Source of the DNA: Natronincola peptidivorans | GTDB lineage: Bacteria > Bacillota > Clostridia > Peptostreptococcales > Natronincolaceae | Assembly (NCBI RefSeq): GCF_900111615.1 | Contig: NZ_FOHU01000003.1 | Coordinates: 186,001-250,000, forward strand | Length of the DNA stretch: 64,000 bases | Reading direction: 5' to 3' | In this document: positions 44,164 to 52,980 of the stretch, in pieces | Position numbering within the stretch: the first letter of the stretch is position 1 | Layout: every line of letters begins with the position of its first letter | The notes under the pieces: generated by a model | What the model was told of the DNA's origin: nothing | Databases searched by the model: none | Seen by the model: the letters and a program-made list of their open reading frames with translations, nothing else | Translations under genes and position numbers: made by a program

Positions 44164-45519
44164 TTAACAGATAAATTTTCCAAATCCAAAAACAGTAGCT
44201 CCTGCTGACATCTTAGATTTTCTAATATAAGTATAGGAAACAACAAAGGTTACAGCCTCTGCCAATGGGGTTGTCAGCCATATGCCAGTATCTCCAATAA
44301 TGTGGGGCAGGGTAAAAATAAACATGCTTATCAAAACAAGGCTTCTCAGTAAAGAAATGATTCCAGATATCTTGGCATCTCCAATAGAGGTGAAATACGT
44401 GGAAGCAACAATATTAAATCCATTGATGATAAATGCGATGGAATAGATTCTTAAGCCATATTTAGCAATGTTGATTAGCTCACTGTTGCCTCTTGAAAAT
44501 ACTCTTATAATTCCTTCTGTGGCTGCAAAGGATAAAACCAAGGTAACAGCTCCTACCACAAACACTGCTTTGCTCCCTATAGACAGTACCTTAAAAATTG
44601 TATCCCTATCCTTAGCTCCAAAGCTGTAGCTGATGAGAGGATGAATCCCTTGGGCAATTCCTGTCAAGATCATGTATTGAATCATTGAAATATAGCCAAC
44701 AATAGTTAACGCCGCAACCCCGTTTACTCCAATTCTTCTGATAATGACAAAGTTAAATAGATAGGTGGTTATGGCCAATGCCATCTGTCCAATAAACTCT
44801 GAAGAACCATTGTAGAGTGTGTTTTTTATATCCTCTGTATTAAAGGTTATCTTCGTTAGCTTAAATAGAGATTTTCCTGTTAAAAAATACAAGGCCCCTA
44901 GTGTAAAAGCAAGCAATACAGATAACCCTGATGCTAGGGCTGCTCCCCTCATGCCTAGATCCATCCTTATAATAAGCAGATAATCAAGGAAAATGTTCAG
45001 GACGTTGGCTACTATACCAAATAGTAAGGATAGCTGCGGTTTCCCTTCTCCTCTTATAAACATGGCTAGGGTGATATTCATCATCATAAAGATATAAAAG
45101 AAAATCATTGTTCCTAAATAATCCTTAACATAGTAATAAAGCTCATTTCTAGCATTAAGGAAATATAAAATTTTGTTCATAGCTAACCCTACAATAATGA
45201 TTATCACCATGTTCACTACTACATTTAGTACTAAGGTAAGGGTAAACCGTTGATTGGCATTGGCTTGATTCTTTTCCCCTAAGCTCTGCAAAGCTAGAGT
45301 AGATCCTCCAACCCCTACCATGATGGTGATCCCTAGCAGTAAATATAATATTGGCAAGGTCAAATTTACTGCTGCAAGTCCTCTTTCTCCTATCTTCCAT
45401 CCAATAAACATGCCATCCACCACTGTAATAAAGGAGGTAAGGAACATACCGATGACACAGGGAATAGAGTACTTTAAAAAGGTTTTAAGAACATTGTCTT
45501 TATTTATGTTTGTATTCAT
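44164..45519 (-). CDS. MATE family efflux transporter (MepA-like)
   Basis: A 451-residue pump with about 12 membrane segments. It starts with the MATE-typical FLKYSIPCVIGMFLTSFITVVDGMFIGWKIGERGLAAVNLTLPI, and continues through MFIRGEGKPQLSLLFGIVANVLNIFLDYLLI (first half) and ISYSFGAKDRDT (second half). It probably exports cationic drugs or dyes using Na+ or H+. GGAG lies eight bases before the ATG at 45519. It sits downstream of an AraC/GyrI-like regulator gene in the same direction, a common drug-sensing arrangement, though a terminator lies between them. Confidence 0.92.
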   Translation of the reverse strand: MNTNINKDNVLKTFLKYSIPCVIGMFLTSFITVVDGMFIGWKIGERGLAAVNLTLPILYLLLGITIMVGVGGSTLALQSLGEKNQANANQRFTLTLVLNVVVNMVIIIIVGLAMNKILYFLNARNELYYYVKDYLGTMIFFYIFMMMNITLAMFIRGEGKPQLSLLFGIVANVLNIFLDYLLIIRMDLGMRGAALASGLSVLLAFTLGALYFLTGKSLFKLTKITFNTEDIKNTLYNGSSEFIGQMALAITTYLFNFVIIRRIGVNGVAALTIVGYISMIQYMILTGIAQGIHPLISYSFGAKDRDTIFKVLSIGSKAVFVVGAVTLVLSFAATEGIIRVFSRGNSELINIAKYGLRIYSIAFIINGFNIVASTYFTSIGDAKISGIISLLRSLVLISMFIFTLPHIIGDTGIWLTTPLAEAVTFVVSYTYIRKSKMSAGATVFGFGKFIC

Positions 45520-45654
45520 GTTGAAGTCTCCTCTCATTCATTTTCTTCTCATTCTACAGCTTCTCATGGAAAAAAACTTCTGAATTCGTGCCATAAGTAG
45601 ATAGACGAAAGCTTTAATTTACATCTGGTCTCTTATGCCCGGCAAACATGAAAA

Positions 45655-45678
45655 GCACCGGAATTTTTATTCCGGTGC
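45655..45678 (-). terminator. Intrinsic terminator of the AraC gene
   Basis: GCACCGGAAT pairs perfectly with ATTCCGGTGC (4-base loop), followed by TTTT on the minus strand, immediately after the stop at 45685. Confidence 0.8.
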
Positions 45679-45684
45679 ACATCA

Positions 45685-46551
45685 TTAACCTTCTATTATT
45701 GGTATACTTAAATCTATTTTCATTTTGTTTTCTTCATCCTGTGGGGATAGATATATTTCTATTGGTGGTCTATTATCAATACTATATTTGCTATACGGCA
45801 GCCATAGAGCAAAAATCTCATTATAGGCCTTCCCTAGATTTTCAATGCTGTCATTATAGTAATAACATGCGTATGTTGTTGCTGGTATCCTATGGGTATT
45901 TATGCCTGTCACTTTATTTACCTTCACACACATGTCATAGATACATTTATTTTCGTCGGCAATCAATGGATCATCATAGGAAATGCCACAATAGATTTTA
46001 TTTTCTTCTAAAGGATATTTTTTCTCCATCTCCCTGCAAAAGCTTTCCCAAGCAGTGCTCATGTCATAGTAATTACCTATGAATCGTTGATATTCTAAAA
46101 TCATCTCTGGCAATTTCTTTATTGTAATCTTGGATTGAACTCTTTGAAAGAAATCCTCTTGCTTTTTGAAGCTAGCAATATGCTCAATAATTTCTTTATA
46201 GGAATCTTTTATTGGTACATTATTATATCTGCGGTAATCCGATGGGCTCATTCCAAAGTATTCTTTAAAGACGGTTGCAAAGTTAGAAGGACTATAGCCT
46301 ATTTCAAAGCCAATTTCTGTTAAGGTTTTCCGATGGCTTGTTCTTAGCTTGAAGGCTGCATTTTCCAGCTTTAGTCTTTTGACAAAGGAATAGATGCTTT
46401 CCCCTACCATCGACTTGAATATCCTATTAAAGTAGTATTTAGAAAAACAACAGCGCTGCGCTATATCCTCTACCGTAAGATTTTTATCGATATGCTCATG
46501 AATATAATTAATGGCTTGATTAATTCTCATCATATACTCATTTTGTTTCAT
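45685..46551 (-). CDS. AraC-family regulator with GyrI-like effector domain
   Basis: A 288-residue activator. HTH region (residues 8-105): VEDIAQRCCFSKYYFNRIFKSMVGESIYSFVKRLKLENAAF and TEIGFEIGYSPSNFATVFKEYFGMSPSDYRR. The C-terminal GyrI-like domain (130-288) ends IEIYLSPQDEENKMKIDLSIPI, as in drug-sensing Rob/BltR-type regulators. AAGGAG precedes the ATG. The MATE gene directly downstream is the most likely target; the ABC-F gene upstream is another candidate. Confidence 0.9.
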   Translation of the reverse strand: MKQNEYMMRINQAINYIHEHIDKNLTVEDIAQRCCFSKYYFNRIFKSMVGESIYSFVKRLKLENAAFKLRTSHRKTLTEIGFEIGYSPSNFATVFKEYFGMSPSDYRRYNNVPIKDSYKEIIEHIASFKKQEDFFQRVQSKITIKKLPEMILEYQRFIGNYYDMSTAWESFCREMEKKYPLEENKIYCGISYDDPLIADENKCIYDMCVKVNKVTGINTHRIPATTYACYYYNDSIENLGKAYNEIFALWLPYSKYSIDNRPPIEIYLSPQDEENKMKIDLSIPIIEG

Positions 46552-46668
46552 CTCGGCTCTCCTTTGAAAAAAAACTTATCGTTTAATCCCTTTTATCCCT
46601 CTATGGCTTTTCTAAGTGTATATAGAATATTTTACCATAGGATACTACCCATTGATAGAAGTAACAAA

Positions 46669-48579
46669 TCATATAATCAAGTCATGCCATTTACTATACA
46701 AATCCTCAACCTTTTTCAATAACCGGTTATATTCTTCATAGGTTTCCGAAGGTGTTGATTTGTTTAAGGAAGTTTCTATTGCTTTCATTTTATCTTCAAG
46801 GATTATGATTTCTTCTTCTATTTCCTGTCTAGTCCTTTGTGGACTTAAAGCTTCAGCACTACTGTGTCTTTTACTGCTGGCTTTTTTACTTAGAGTTTTG
46901 GATGTTACGGCCTTCTTTTCTTCTGTCCCATCCTCATCACTGCCATATTTAGTCTCCTTATAAAAATCATAGTTTCCTTCATAGGTGTTGATGCCGCCAC
47001 CTTCTATCTCCAGTATTTTGCTGACACAATGGGTCAGATAATATCTATCATGGGTGATGGTTATAATGGTTCCTTTGAATTCCTTTAAGGCCTTTTCAAC
47101 CGCATCTCTAGCCTGCATATCAAGATGATTTGTAGGTTCATCTAGAATCAAACAGTCTGCATTCTCCAGCATCATACATGCAAGATAGAGTCTTACCCTT
47201 TCGCCGCCGCTTAAGACTTTTATCCTTTTATCCACCTCATCCCCATAAAACTGAAACCCAGCCAGGTATTCTTTAGCTCCCTTCTCCCTCATTTCCTTTT
47301 TAGAAAGAATCAATTGAAGGATTGTCATATCTCCATTCTGAAATAATACCTCCTGCCCCATGTAGGAGTATCTAACCCATTCCCCAAGTCTAAGAAAGCC
47401 TTCGTATTCTTTGTCTTTTCCTAGAAGCATATTGATTAGGGTTGATTTTCCACAGCCATTAGGACCAATAATCCCTACTCTTTCTCCACCTCTTATATGG
47501 AAGCTAGCGCCGGAAAACAAGGCTACATCACCAAAGCTTTTTCTGAGGTTATCTGCCCAGGCTATATCCTTACTAAGGTGTTTGATTTTCTTAAAGCTTA
47601 TCTTTGGTCCATCTGCCTTGTAGAGATGCTCTTGCTTTTTCCTTTCATTAAGACTGATTGCTAATTCTCTCTTCAGCTTTTCTATTTCTTTTTCTTTACT
47701 TTTTGATGCCTTGACCTTACCTTTGCTCTTAAAGCCCTGTACTTTTTCATGGGTATTTCTTATTGTCCATTTTAAACGTTTTTGCTCCTTTAATACAAAG
47801 TGACTTAGCTGATTTTTATGCTCTATATAATTTGCATAATTACCGCTTCTTACACAAATACTGCCTTTCTCCAGCTCTGCAATTCTTGTTGCTACCTTAT
47901 TAAGAAAATATCTATCATGGGATACAAAAAGGATTCCCCCTTGGAATTTTTTCAGAAAGCCTTCAAACCATTCTATTGCATCGATATCCAGGTGATTTGT
48001 TGGTTCATCCAGGATTAACAAATCAGGCTCCTCTAAAAGCATCTTGGCAACCGTCACCCGCATTCTTTCTCCACCGCTTAGCTTGTCAAGAGGAGTGCTT
48101 AAGGTTTCCTGTCGTAATCCCAGACCAAGAAGTATTTTCTTTATTTTTGTTTCAATTATATAGCCATCCATAGCTTCATATCTCAAAAGAAGTTTAGAAT
48201 ACTTCGCCATTAAAATCTTATGGGAAGCAGCATTTGCTTTAGTTCCTTCCTCCTCCATTTGTTTTTCCATTTCCCTCAGCTTCTTTTCAAGCTGATAAAC
48301 TTTCTCATAATGAAGGACTTCACCGCTTCTTTTAGCCGTGGATTCAACAACCTCCAGCTCCTGACTAAGATACCCTACCTTGATGCCCCTTGCTATGGTT
48401 ACACGCCCTCTATCACTTTCTTCAAGTCCCATAGCAATTTTAAGCAATGTGGTTTTTCCTGCACCATTAGGACCCACCAAGGCTAGCCGTTCTCCCCTTT
48501 CAATTCTTAAATTCACATCATTCAATACCAATTGATTCCTATATTCCTTCATTATATTTTCAAGTGCTAATAAACTCAT
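46669..48579 (-). CDS. ABC-F family ATPase, candidate antibiotic-resistance ribosome protector
   Basis: A 636-residue cytoplasmic twin-ATPase with no membrane domain. NBD1: Walker A GPNGAGKTT, LSGGERMRV, LLILDEPTNHLD. A Lys-rich linker (about 265-330; RNTHEKVQGFKSKGKVKASK) would insert toward the ribosomal peptidyl-transferase centre. NBD2: GPNGCGKST, LSGGERVRL, LILDEPTNHLD and THDRYYL. A C-terminal coiled coil (about 560-636) follows. Both ATP sites look intact. The gene is preceded by a 38-codon leader peptide overlapping an intrinsic terminator, an arrangement known for ribosome-targeting-antibiotic-inducible ABC-F and erm genes; this supports a resistance role. Confidence 0.9.
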   Translation of the reverse strand: MSLLALENIMKEYRNQLVLNDVNLRIERGERLALVGPNGAGKTTLLKIAMGLEESDRGRVTIARGIKVGYLSQELEVVESTAKRSGEVLHYEKVYQLEKKLREMEKQMEEEGTKANAASHKILMAKYSKLLLRYEAMDGYIIETKIKKILLGLGLRQETLSTPLDKLSGGERMRVTVAKMLLEEPDLLILDEPTNHLDIDAIEWFEGFLKKFQGGILFVSHDRYFLNKVATRIAELEKGSICVRSGNYANYIEHKNQLSHFVLKEQKRLKWTIRNTHEKVQGFKSKGKVKASKSKEKEIEKLKRELAISLNERKKQEHLYKADGPKISFKKIKHLSKDIAWADNLRKSFGDVALFSGASFHIRGGERVGIIGPNGCGKSTLINMLLGKDKEYEGFLRLGEWVRYSYMGQEVLFQNGDMTILQLILSKKEMREKGAKEYLAGFQFYGDEVDKRIKVLSGGERVRLYLACMMLENADCLILDEPTNHLDMQARDAVEKALKEFKGTIITITHDRYYLTHCVSKILEIEGGGINTYEGNYDFYKETKYGSDEDGTEEKKAVTSKTLSKKASSKRHSSAEALSPQRTRQEIEEEIIILEDKMKAIETSLNKSTPSETYEEYNRLLKKVEDLYSKWHDLII

Positions 48580-48619
48580 TTTTTATTCCTCCCTTAAGCT
48601 CCATTGGTTAATAGGTTTT

Positions 48620-48736
48620 TCAGTAAAAAATAAAAGACCTCAGCTTACTGCGGTCTTTTTTTACCCAAAGGGAGAATATTCCTAATACAGAATAAATAGA
48701 AAAAGCCGCCGACAGTGATTGTGTCCACAGCTTCAT
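48620..48736 (-). CDS. 38-codon leader peptide of the ABC-F gene
   Basis: An uninterrupted ATG-to-TGA frame of 38 residues ending 40 nt before the ABC-F start. It begins MKLWTQSLSA, contains VLGIFSLWVKKDRSK at positions 17-31 and ends LRSFIFY. The GIFSLWV stretch (19-25) is reminiscent of the GIFSIFVI stalling segment of the ErmC leader; the likeness is my own comparison. Codons 26-35 form the terminator hairpin, so translation through it would disrupt termination. The upstream TAGGA is 13 bases from the ATG, a weak ribosome site. Coding status is inferred from position. Confidence 0.6.
   Translation of the reverse strand: MKLWTQSLSAAFSIYSVLGIFSLWVKKDRSKLRSFIFY
48632..48659 (-). terminator. 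Attenuator (intrinsic terminator) in the ABC-F leader
   Basis: On the minus strand AAAAGACC-G-CAG pairs with CTG-A-GGTCTTTT around a 4-base loop and is followed by ATTTTTT. It is only 52 nt before the ABC-F start codon and in the same direction, so it must be bypassed for expression. An upstream GGCGGCTTTTTC (about 48694-48710) can pair with the 5' arm as a possible anti-terminator. Confidence 0.75.
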
Positions 48737-48987
48737 TTCAACAAATATCCTATCTATCAAAAATGCAGTAGTAGGGATATCAGCATGTTAAATACAGGTA
48801 CATACATACAAGGGATATACCTGATGGTCAGTTAAAGCCTAGATTTGAAAGCATAACAAAAAGACTCTTTGGAACAATATTTTTCAACAGAGTAACAATA
48901 TTTATCTACCTAAATTAATAGATTCCCATCTTTTTGGCTTTTTATTTCCGGCATCGGCTACTAACTGACAGCAGCTCCGGGCAACGC

Positions 48988-49074
48988 TCACCGATTATTT
49001 AAGCATTGGTCATTGCTGGAGCTCAGGCCACGGCCATTTGCCGGTACATTGGATACATACTTCTTCATATTCAT
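48988..49074 (-). CDS. 28-residue small ORF with strong ribosome site in a GC-rich patch
   Basis: A 28-codon frame with an ideal AGGAGG eight bases before its ATG. It begins MNMKKYVSNVPANGRGLSSS and ends NDQCLNNR. It lies 77 bp past the SDR stop codon. The region 48946-49060 is about 55-60% GC, unlike the flanks near 35%, suggesting foreign origin. It may be the broken start of a lost gene, part of a mobile repeat, or a real small protein. I cannot name it. Confidence 0.35.
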   Translation of the reverse strand: MNMKKYVSNVPANGRGLSSSNDQCLNNR

Positions 49075-49150
49075 GATATGGTCCTCCTGTACTGGCTGGT
49101 TTTGGTTTTCTTGTATATCTTAACATATATTTCAAATTATTACAATAGCT

Positions 49151-49996
49151 TTACCACAGCTGTTGCCTTAAGGATTCTGGCTGTTTGCCATCGATATCAA
49201 TAACGTCGTAAGCTTTTGCCACCTCTGCCGCAATCAAAATTTTTCCTGTATCCTTGATAGCCTTCTCATCTGTTGCTAAGGCTGCTATACATCTCCCGAT
49301 AAACTGAGGGGATTCCATTTTTTCTATGTCAATCCCTTTGTCATATTTGGCATATTCAAGCATGCCTTCTGTACTGACATTCCCTGGGTATAAAGAAAAA
49401 ACTGAGACGCCATAATCCTTCAGCTCATGGGCAGTGTCAGCAGACAATTTATCTACCGCTGCCTTGCATACGCCATAGGCAACATTGTTCCAGTACCGCC
49501 TTCCTCCAAAGAAGGATATATTGATAATCAATCCCTGCTTTTGCTTTGTCATCACCTCAGCTGCAAATTTACTGGCAACATAATTGGAGCGGAGACCTAC
49601 AGTGTATTGATCCTCCAGTAAGGACACTGGTTGCTGCCAAAAGGGTGTATTAAAAAAATACCCTCCCATTACATGGGCCCCTCCGCCCCATGCATTATTC
49701 ACCAATATATCGATTCTTCCCTCTTTCTCAACAACCTTCTTAAACAAAAGCTCTACTTCCTCATCCTTAGCATGGTCACATTTATAGGGTATTCCTACCC
49801 CACCCAGCCCAGTGATTTCCTCCGCTGTTTTATAGATATTGGTATCCTTTAGAAAATCTGGCAGTCCTTCACCAGTCTCAGTCCTTCCCGTTACATAGAC
49901 AATAGCACCTAATTCTCCAAGTCCAAGGGCAACACCCTTTCCAATACCTCTGCTGCCTCCAGTGACAATGGCCACCTTTCCTTTCAAACTCTTCAT
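49151..49996 (-). CDS. Short-chain dehydrogenase/reductase (DHRS1-like)
   Basis: A 281-residue SDR. Cofactor loop TGGSRGIGKGVALGL near residue 13, with VTGRTE after strand 2 (Arg suggests NADP preference), DILVNNAWGGG near 100, SFFGGRRYWNNVAYGVCKAA with the YxxxK catalytic pair near 175, and LYPGNVSTEG. The NNAWGG motif and the length fit the DHRS1 subgroup. GGGGAG lies eight bases before the ATG at 49996. It is 83 bp downstream of an AraC-family gene and may be its target. Substrate unknown. Confidence 0.9.
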   Translation of the reverse strand: MKSLKGKVAIVTGGSRGIGKGVALGLGELGAIVYVTGRTETGEGLPDFLKDTNIYKTAEEITGLGGVGIPYKCDHAKDEEVELLFKKVVEKEGRIDILVNNAWGGGAHVMGGYFFNTPFWQQPVSLLEDQYTVGLRSNYVASKFAAEVMTKQKQGLIINISFFGGRRYWNNVAYGVCKAAVDKLSADTAHELKDYGVSVFSLYPGNVSTEGMLEYAKYDKGIDIEKMESPQFIGRCIAALATDEKAIKDTGKILIAAEVAKAYDVIDIDGKQPESLRQQLW

Positions 49997-50079
49997 GAAA
50001 TTCTCTCCCCTCAAAAGTAAATATAGATATTTTCAAAACCTTCCTTCTCTATCTATATTAGATTTTTTTCAGGATTCCT

Positions 50080-50958
50080 TCATGACCTTTCTTGCTGTCT
50101 ATATTGGTTTTTTATCGGCACAAGGATTTGAACTTCTTTGGTTTCTAGATAATTCTTTTCAAATATATTCAGCATGCCCACCCCATTGGGGTTAAGCTCT
50201 ATCTCCTTTACCATAATCCATCGATAGAGATCATCGATAAAGGTTTCTCTGATGTCAAACATATCTCCATTGTAGATAAAGCTTACATACCAACCCTGAG
50301 GTATAATGCGTTTTTTAAAGCTTTCTTCTTGACTTTTTCCTTCCATACCATAAAAAACCGTATATTCACCATTATCCTCTTGGTGGCAGTTTACTACAGT
50401 ATAAAATCTCTCCTGATAAAGTCCTGTATTTCCTTTTGTAGCTGCTAAAAACCTCTCTGCATTAGATTGCATCAAGGTTTTGAACTCCTCCTTATTGACA
50501 TCTACCTCCAAGAAGATGCCTTGAAGTTGCAGTTCATTTAGATATGTACAGCTTCCTTTCAATGTTAAAGTGCCTTTGTAATTATTTATTTCTCTCTCAA
50601 CAACCACGACCCTTTCCACTATACCATCATCCAGCTTTACCTCCTTACATACAGAAGGAGGAACACCAAACTGCTTTTTAAAGGCTCGGCTGAAAACTTC
50701 TGGGTACTCAAACCCAAAGCTATAGGCCGCCTCTATTATGGATATATCTTTATTGTTTAAATCCTTCAGAGCTTCAGAAAGCTTCCTCCCTAGTATATAC
50801 TGCTTTAATGTCCTTCCTGAGACGGTTTTAAACATTCTATTAAAATGATACTTCGATACACAGAAATGCTTCGCTATATCCTCAAGAGGTATTTTTTTAT
50901 GAATATTATCTTCGATATAGTCTATTACTTCATTAATCAACTTAACATACAGGTTCAT
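50080..50958 (-). CDS. AraC-family transcriptional regulator with GyrI-like C-terminal domain
   Basis: A 292-residue activator. HTH pair at residues 6-105: PLEDIAKHFCVSKYHFNRMFKTVSGRTLKQYILGRKLSEA and IIEAAYSFGFEYPEVFSRAFKKQFGVPPSVC. The C-terminal part (120-292) resembles the effector domain found in Rob/BltR-like regulators (QGWYVSFIYNGD, LNIFEKNYLETKEVQILVPI). AAGGATGG precedes the ATG. It is divergent to the ABC-F gene at 51146 and upstream of the SDR gene; either could be its target. Confidence 0.88.
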   Translation of the reverse strand: MNLYVKLINEVIDYIEDNIHKKIPLEDIAKHFCVSKYHFNRMFKTVSGRTLKQYILGRKLSEALKDLNNKDISIIEAAYSFGFEYPEVFSRAFKKQFGVPPSVCKEVKLDDGIVERVVVVEREINNYKGTLTLKGSCTYLNELQLQGIFLEVDVNKEEFKTLMQSNAERFLAATKGNTGLYQERFYTVVNCHQEDNGEYTVFYGMEGKSQEESFKKRIIPQGWYVSFIYNGDMFDIRETFIDDLYRWIMVKEIELNPNGVGMLNIFEKNYLETKEVQILVPIKNQYRQQERS

Positions 50959-51095
50959 CCGTTACCCATCCTTTACTCTATCCATAGTTATTCATTATTT
51001 TCTATGGGGATAAGAAATTCTCCTTCTTATAATCAAAGGAATTCTACAAGATTTTCTCCAATTACTGCTTTTCAGATGTAATTCTATTGGATTTA

Positions 51096-51104
51096 TGTTA
51101 TAAT
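51096..51104 (+). promoter_or_regulatory. Extended -10 promoter candidate of the second ABC-F gene
   Basis: TGTTATAAT is an extended -10 element (TGnTATAAT) about 41 bp before the start codon of the 51146 gene. No good -35 box is visible, as is usual for extended -10 promoters. Confidence 0.5.
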
Positions 51105-51145
51105 AGCCGAAGCTTTTGAATTTATTAGTAGAGGAAGGTAATGTT

Positions 51146-52735
51146 GTGATAAGTGTTGCAAATTTAAGCTTAAGTTATGGTGAACAGAAGCTTTTTGAAG
51201 ATGTTCATTTAAAATTTACCCCTGGAAATTGCTATGGTGTCATTGGCGCCAATGGAGCTGGAAAAAGTACTTTTCTGAAAATACTATCTGGTGAAATAGA
51301 GGCAAATACTGGAGATGTTCATATCCCCTCCGGAATAAGGGTATCTGTTTTAAAGCAGGATCACTATCAATATGAGGATGTTGAAGTCCTTGAAACAGTG
51401 ATTATGGGTAATCTTAGACTCAATGAAATCATTAAAGAAAAGGATGCCCTTTACTCAAAGGAAGAATTTACTGATGAAGATGGCATGAAGGCCGCTGAGC
51501 TTGAGGCAGAGTTTAGTGAATTGAACGGATGGGAAGCAGAATCCGATGCCTCTTCTTTACTTCAAGGACTAGGAATCACTACAGACTTGCACTGCAAGAA
51601 GATGGCTGATTTGCAAGGTTCTGAAAAAGTCAAGGTGCTCCTTGCTCAAGCTTTGTTTGGTAAGCCAGGGATTTTGATTCTGGATGAGCCTACCAACCAC
51701 TTAGACATTAAATCTGTCCGTTGGTTAGAGGAATTTTTAATCGAATTTGATGGTATTGTTATCTTGGTTTCTCATGATAGACATTTTTTAAATAAAATCT
51801 GCACCCATATGGCTGATGTAGATTTCGGTAAAATTAAGCTATATGCTGGAAATTATGATTTTTGGTACGAATCCAGTCAATTGGCTCAACAAATGATGAA
51901 GGATCAAAATCGAAAAAAAGAAGAAAAAATTAAGCAACTGCAGGATTTTATTGCTCGCTTTAGTGCTAATGCATCAAAATCTAAGCAAGCTACCTCTCGT
52001 AAAAAAATCCTAGAAAAAATTACTATTGATGATATTCAACCTTCTACTCGTAGATATCCCTATGTACACTTTAAGCCAGCACGGGAGGTAGGTAATGACA
52101 TACTTATAGTAGAGGGGCTATCTAAAACCATTGATGGGGAGAAACTATTAAATAATGTGAGCTTTACTGTTCATAAGGGCGACAAGATTGCCTTTGTAGG
52201 CTCTAATGAGCTTGTGAATATGACCCTGCTAAAAATTCTGACTGGGGAGCTAGAGCCAGATAGTGGTTATTACAAGTGGGGTGTCACCATTACAAAGTCC
52301 TATTTTCCCAAAGATAACTCTAGCTATTTTAATAACGTTGACCTTCATTTGGTAGACTGGCTAAGGCAATTTTCTGATGAAAAATCTGAGATATATATTC
52401 GAGGATTTTTAGGGAAAATGCTCTTTTCAGGGGATGAGGCTTTGAAACAGCTGAAGGTGCTGTCAGGAGGAGAAAGGGTTCGATGTATGCTTTCCAAGAT
52501 GATGCTCTCTAATGCCAATGTTTTGGTTTTAGATCAACCTACCAACCATCTTGACCTAGAGTCTATTACAGCTTTAAATAATAGCTTAAGGGATTATCCA
52601 AGCAACGTCCTTTTTACCTCTCATGACCATCAATTTATTCAAACCATTGCCAATCGAATTATAGAAATTACACCTACCTCAATGACTGATGTGAGAATGA
52701 CCTATGATGAATATTTAGAAACTATAATAGCTTAA
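51146..52735 (+). CDS. ABC-F family protein (YbiT/YkpA-like) with one degenerate ATP site
   Basis: A 529-residue twin-NBD protein of the YbiT/YkpA branch of translation-associated ABC-F proteins. Site 1 is intact: Walker A GANGAGKS (34-41), Walker B LDEP (179-182), His210 and the NBD2 signature LSGGE (439-443). Site 2 is degraded in all three parts: NBD2 Walker A reads GSNELVNM (352-359, no GKS/T lysine), NBD2 Walker B reads LDQP with Gln464 replacing the catalytic Glu, and the NBD1 signature reads LQGSE (156-160). Site 2 probably cannot hydrolyse ATP. The GTG at 51146 follows AGGAAGG; a longer TTG frame from 51116 was rejected. Confidence 0.9.
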   Translation: MISVANLSLSYGEQKLFEDVHLKFTPGNCYGVIGANGAGKSTFLKILSGEIEANTGDVHIPSGIRVSVLKQDHYQYEDVEVLETVIMGNLRLNEIIKEKDALYSKEEFTDEDGMKAAELEAEFSELNGWEAESDASSLLQGLGITTDLHCKKMADLQGSEKVKVLLAQALFGKPGILILDEPTNHLDIKSVRWLEEFLIEFDGIVILVSHDRHFLNKICTHMADVDFGKIKLYAGNYDFWYESSQLAQQMMKDQNRKKEEKIKQLQDFIARFSANASKSKQATSRKKILEKITIDDIQPSTRRYPYVHFKPAREVGNDILIVEGLSKTIDGEKLLNNVSFTVHKGDKIAFVGSNELVNMTLLKILTGELEPDSGYYKWGVTITKSYFPKDNSSYFNNVDLHLVDWLRQFSDEKSEIYIRGFLGKMLFSGDEALKQLKVLSGGERVRCMLSKMMLSNANVLVLDQPTNHLDLESITALNNSLRDYPSNVLFTSHDHQFIQTIANRIIEITPTSMTDVRMTYDEYLETIIA

Positions 52736-52738
52736 AGA

Positions 52739-52785
52739 AAATCCCTTAGAAGCACTTATTTTTGGTGTTTTCTAAGGGTTTTTTT
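52739..52785 (+). terminator. Intrinsic terminator of the second ABC-F gene
   Basis: CCCTTAGAA pairs with TTCTAAGGG (9 bp plus flanking A-T pairs) and runs into seven T residues, a few bases after the stop. Confidence 0.85.
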
Positions 52786-52901
52786 ATTTGTAAACTATTA
52801 TTTATTCTTTGAAGAAGAAGCCTCCCATTTAAAGATACTTTAATACTATCCACATGATACATCAAAGCTAATTAACCTTCTTCTTGTTTTATAATATGTC
52901 A

Positions 52902-52934
52902 AATATATTTTACATTATTTCTAATATATTTTAC
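52902..52934. repeat. Tandem 12-bp direct repeat AATATATTTTAC, 21-bp period
   Basis: AATATATTTTAC occurs at 52902-52913 and 52923-52934, two helical turns apart. It lies about 50-80 bp upstream of a possible 18-codon plus-strand ORF and could be an operator or promoter duplication. Confidence 0.4.
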
Positions 52935-52980
52935 TTTTGTTAATGCAAGGTCTTCCTTAGAACTGTTATTAGGGATCGTT

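Noticed and set aside
45648-46082. 144-codon plus-strand frame
   Set aside because: It is antisense to the C-terminal half of the AraC/GyrI-like gene and begins in its terminator.
49128-49146. TTCAAATTATTACAATAG as a fourth copy of the 30-bp element
   Set aside because: Only the first 11 bases match; the conserved TCCTCTATAT part is missing.
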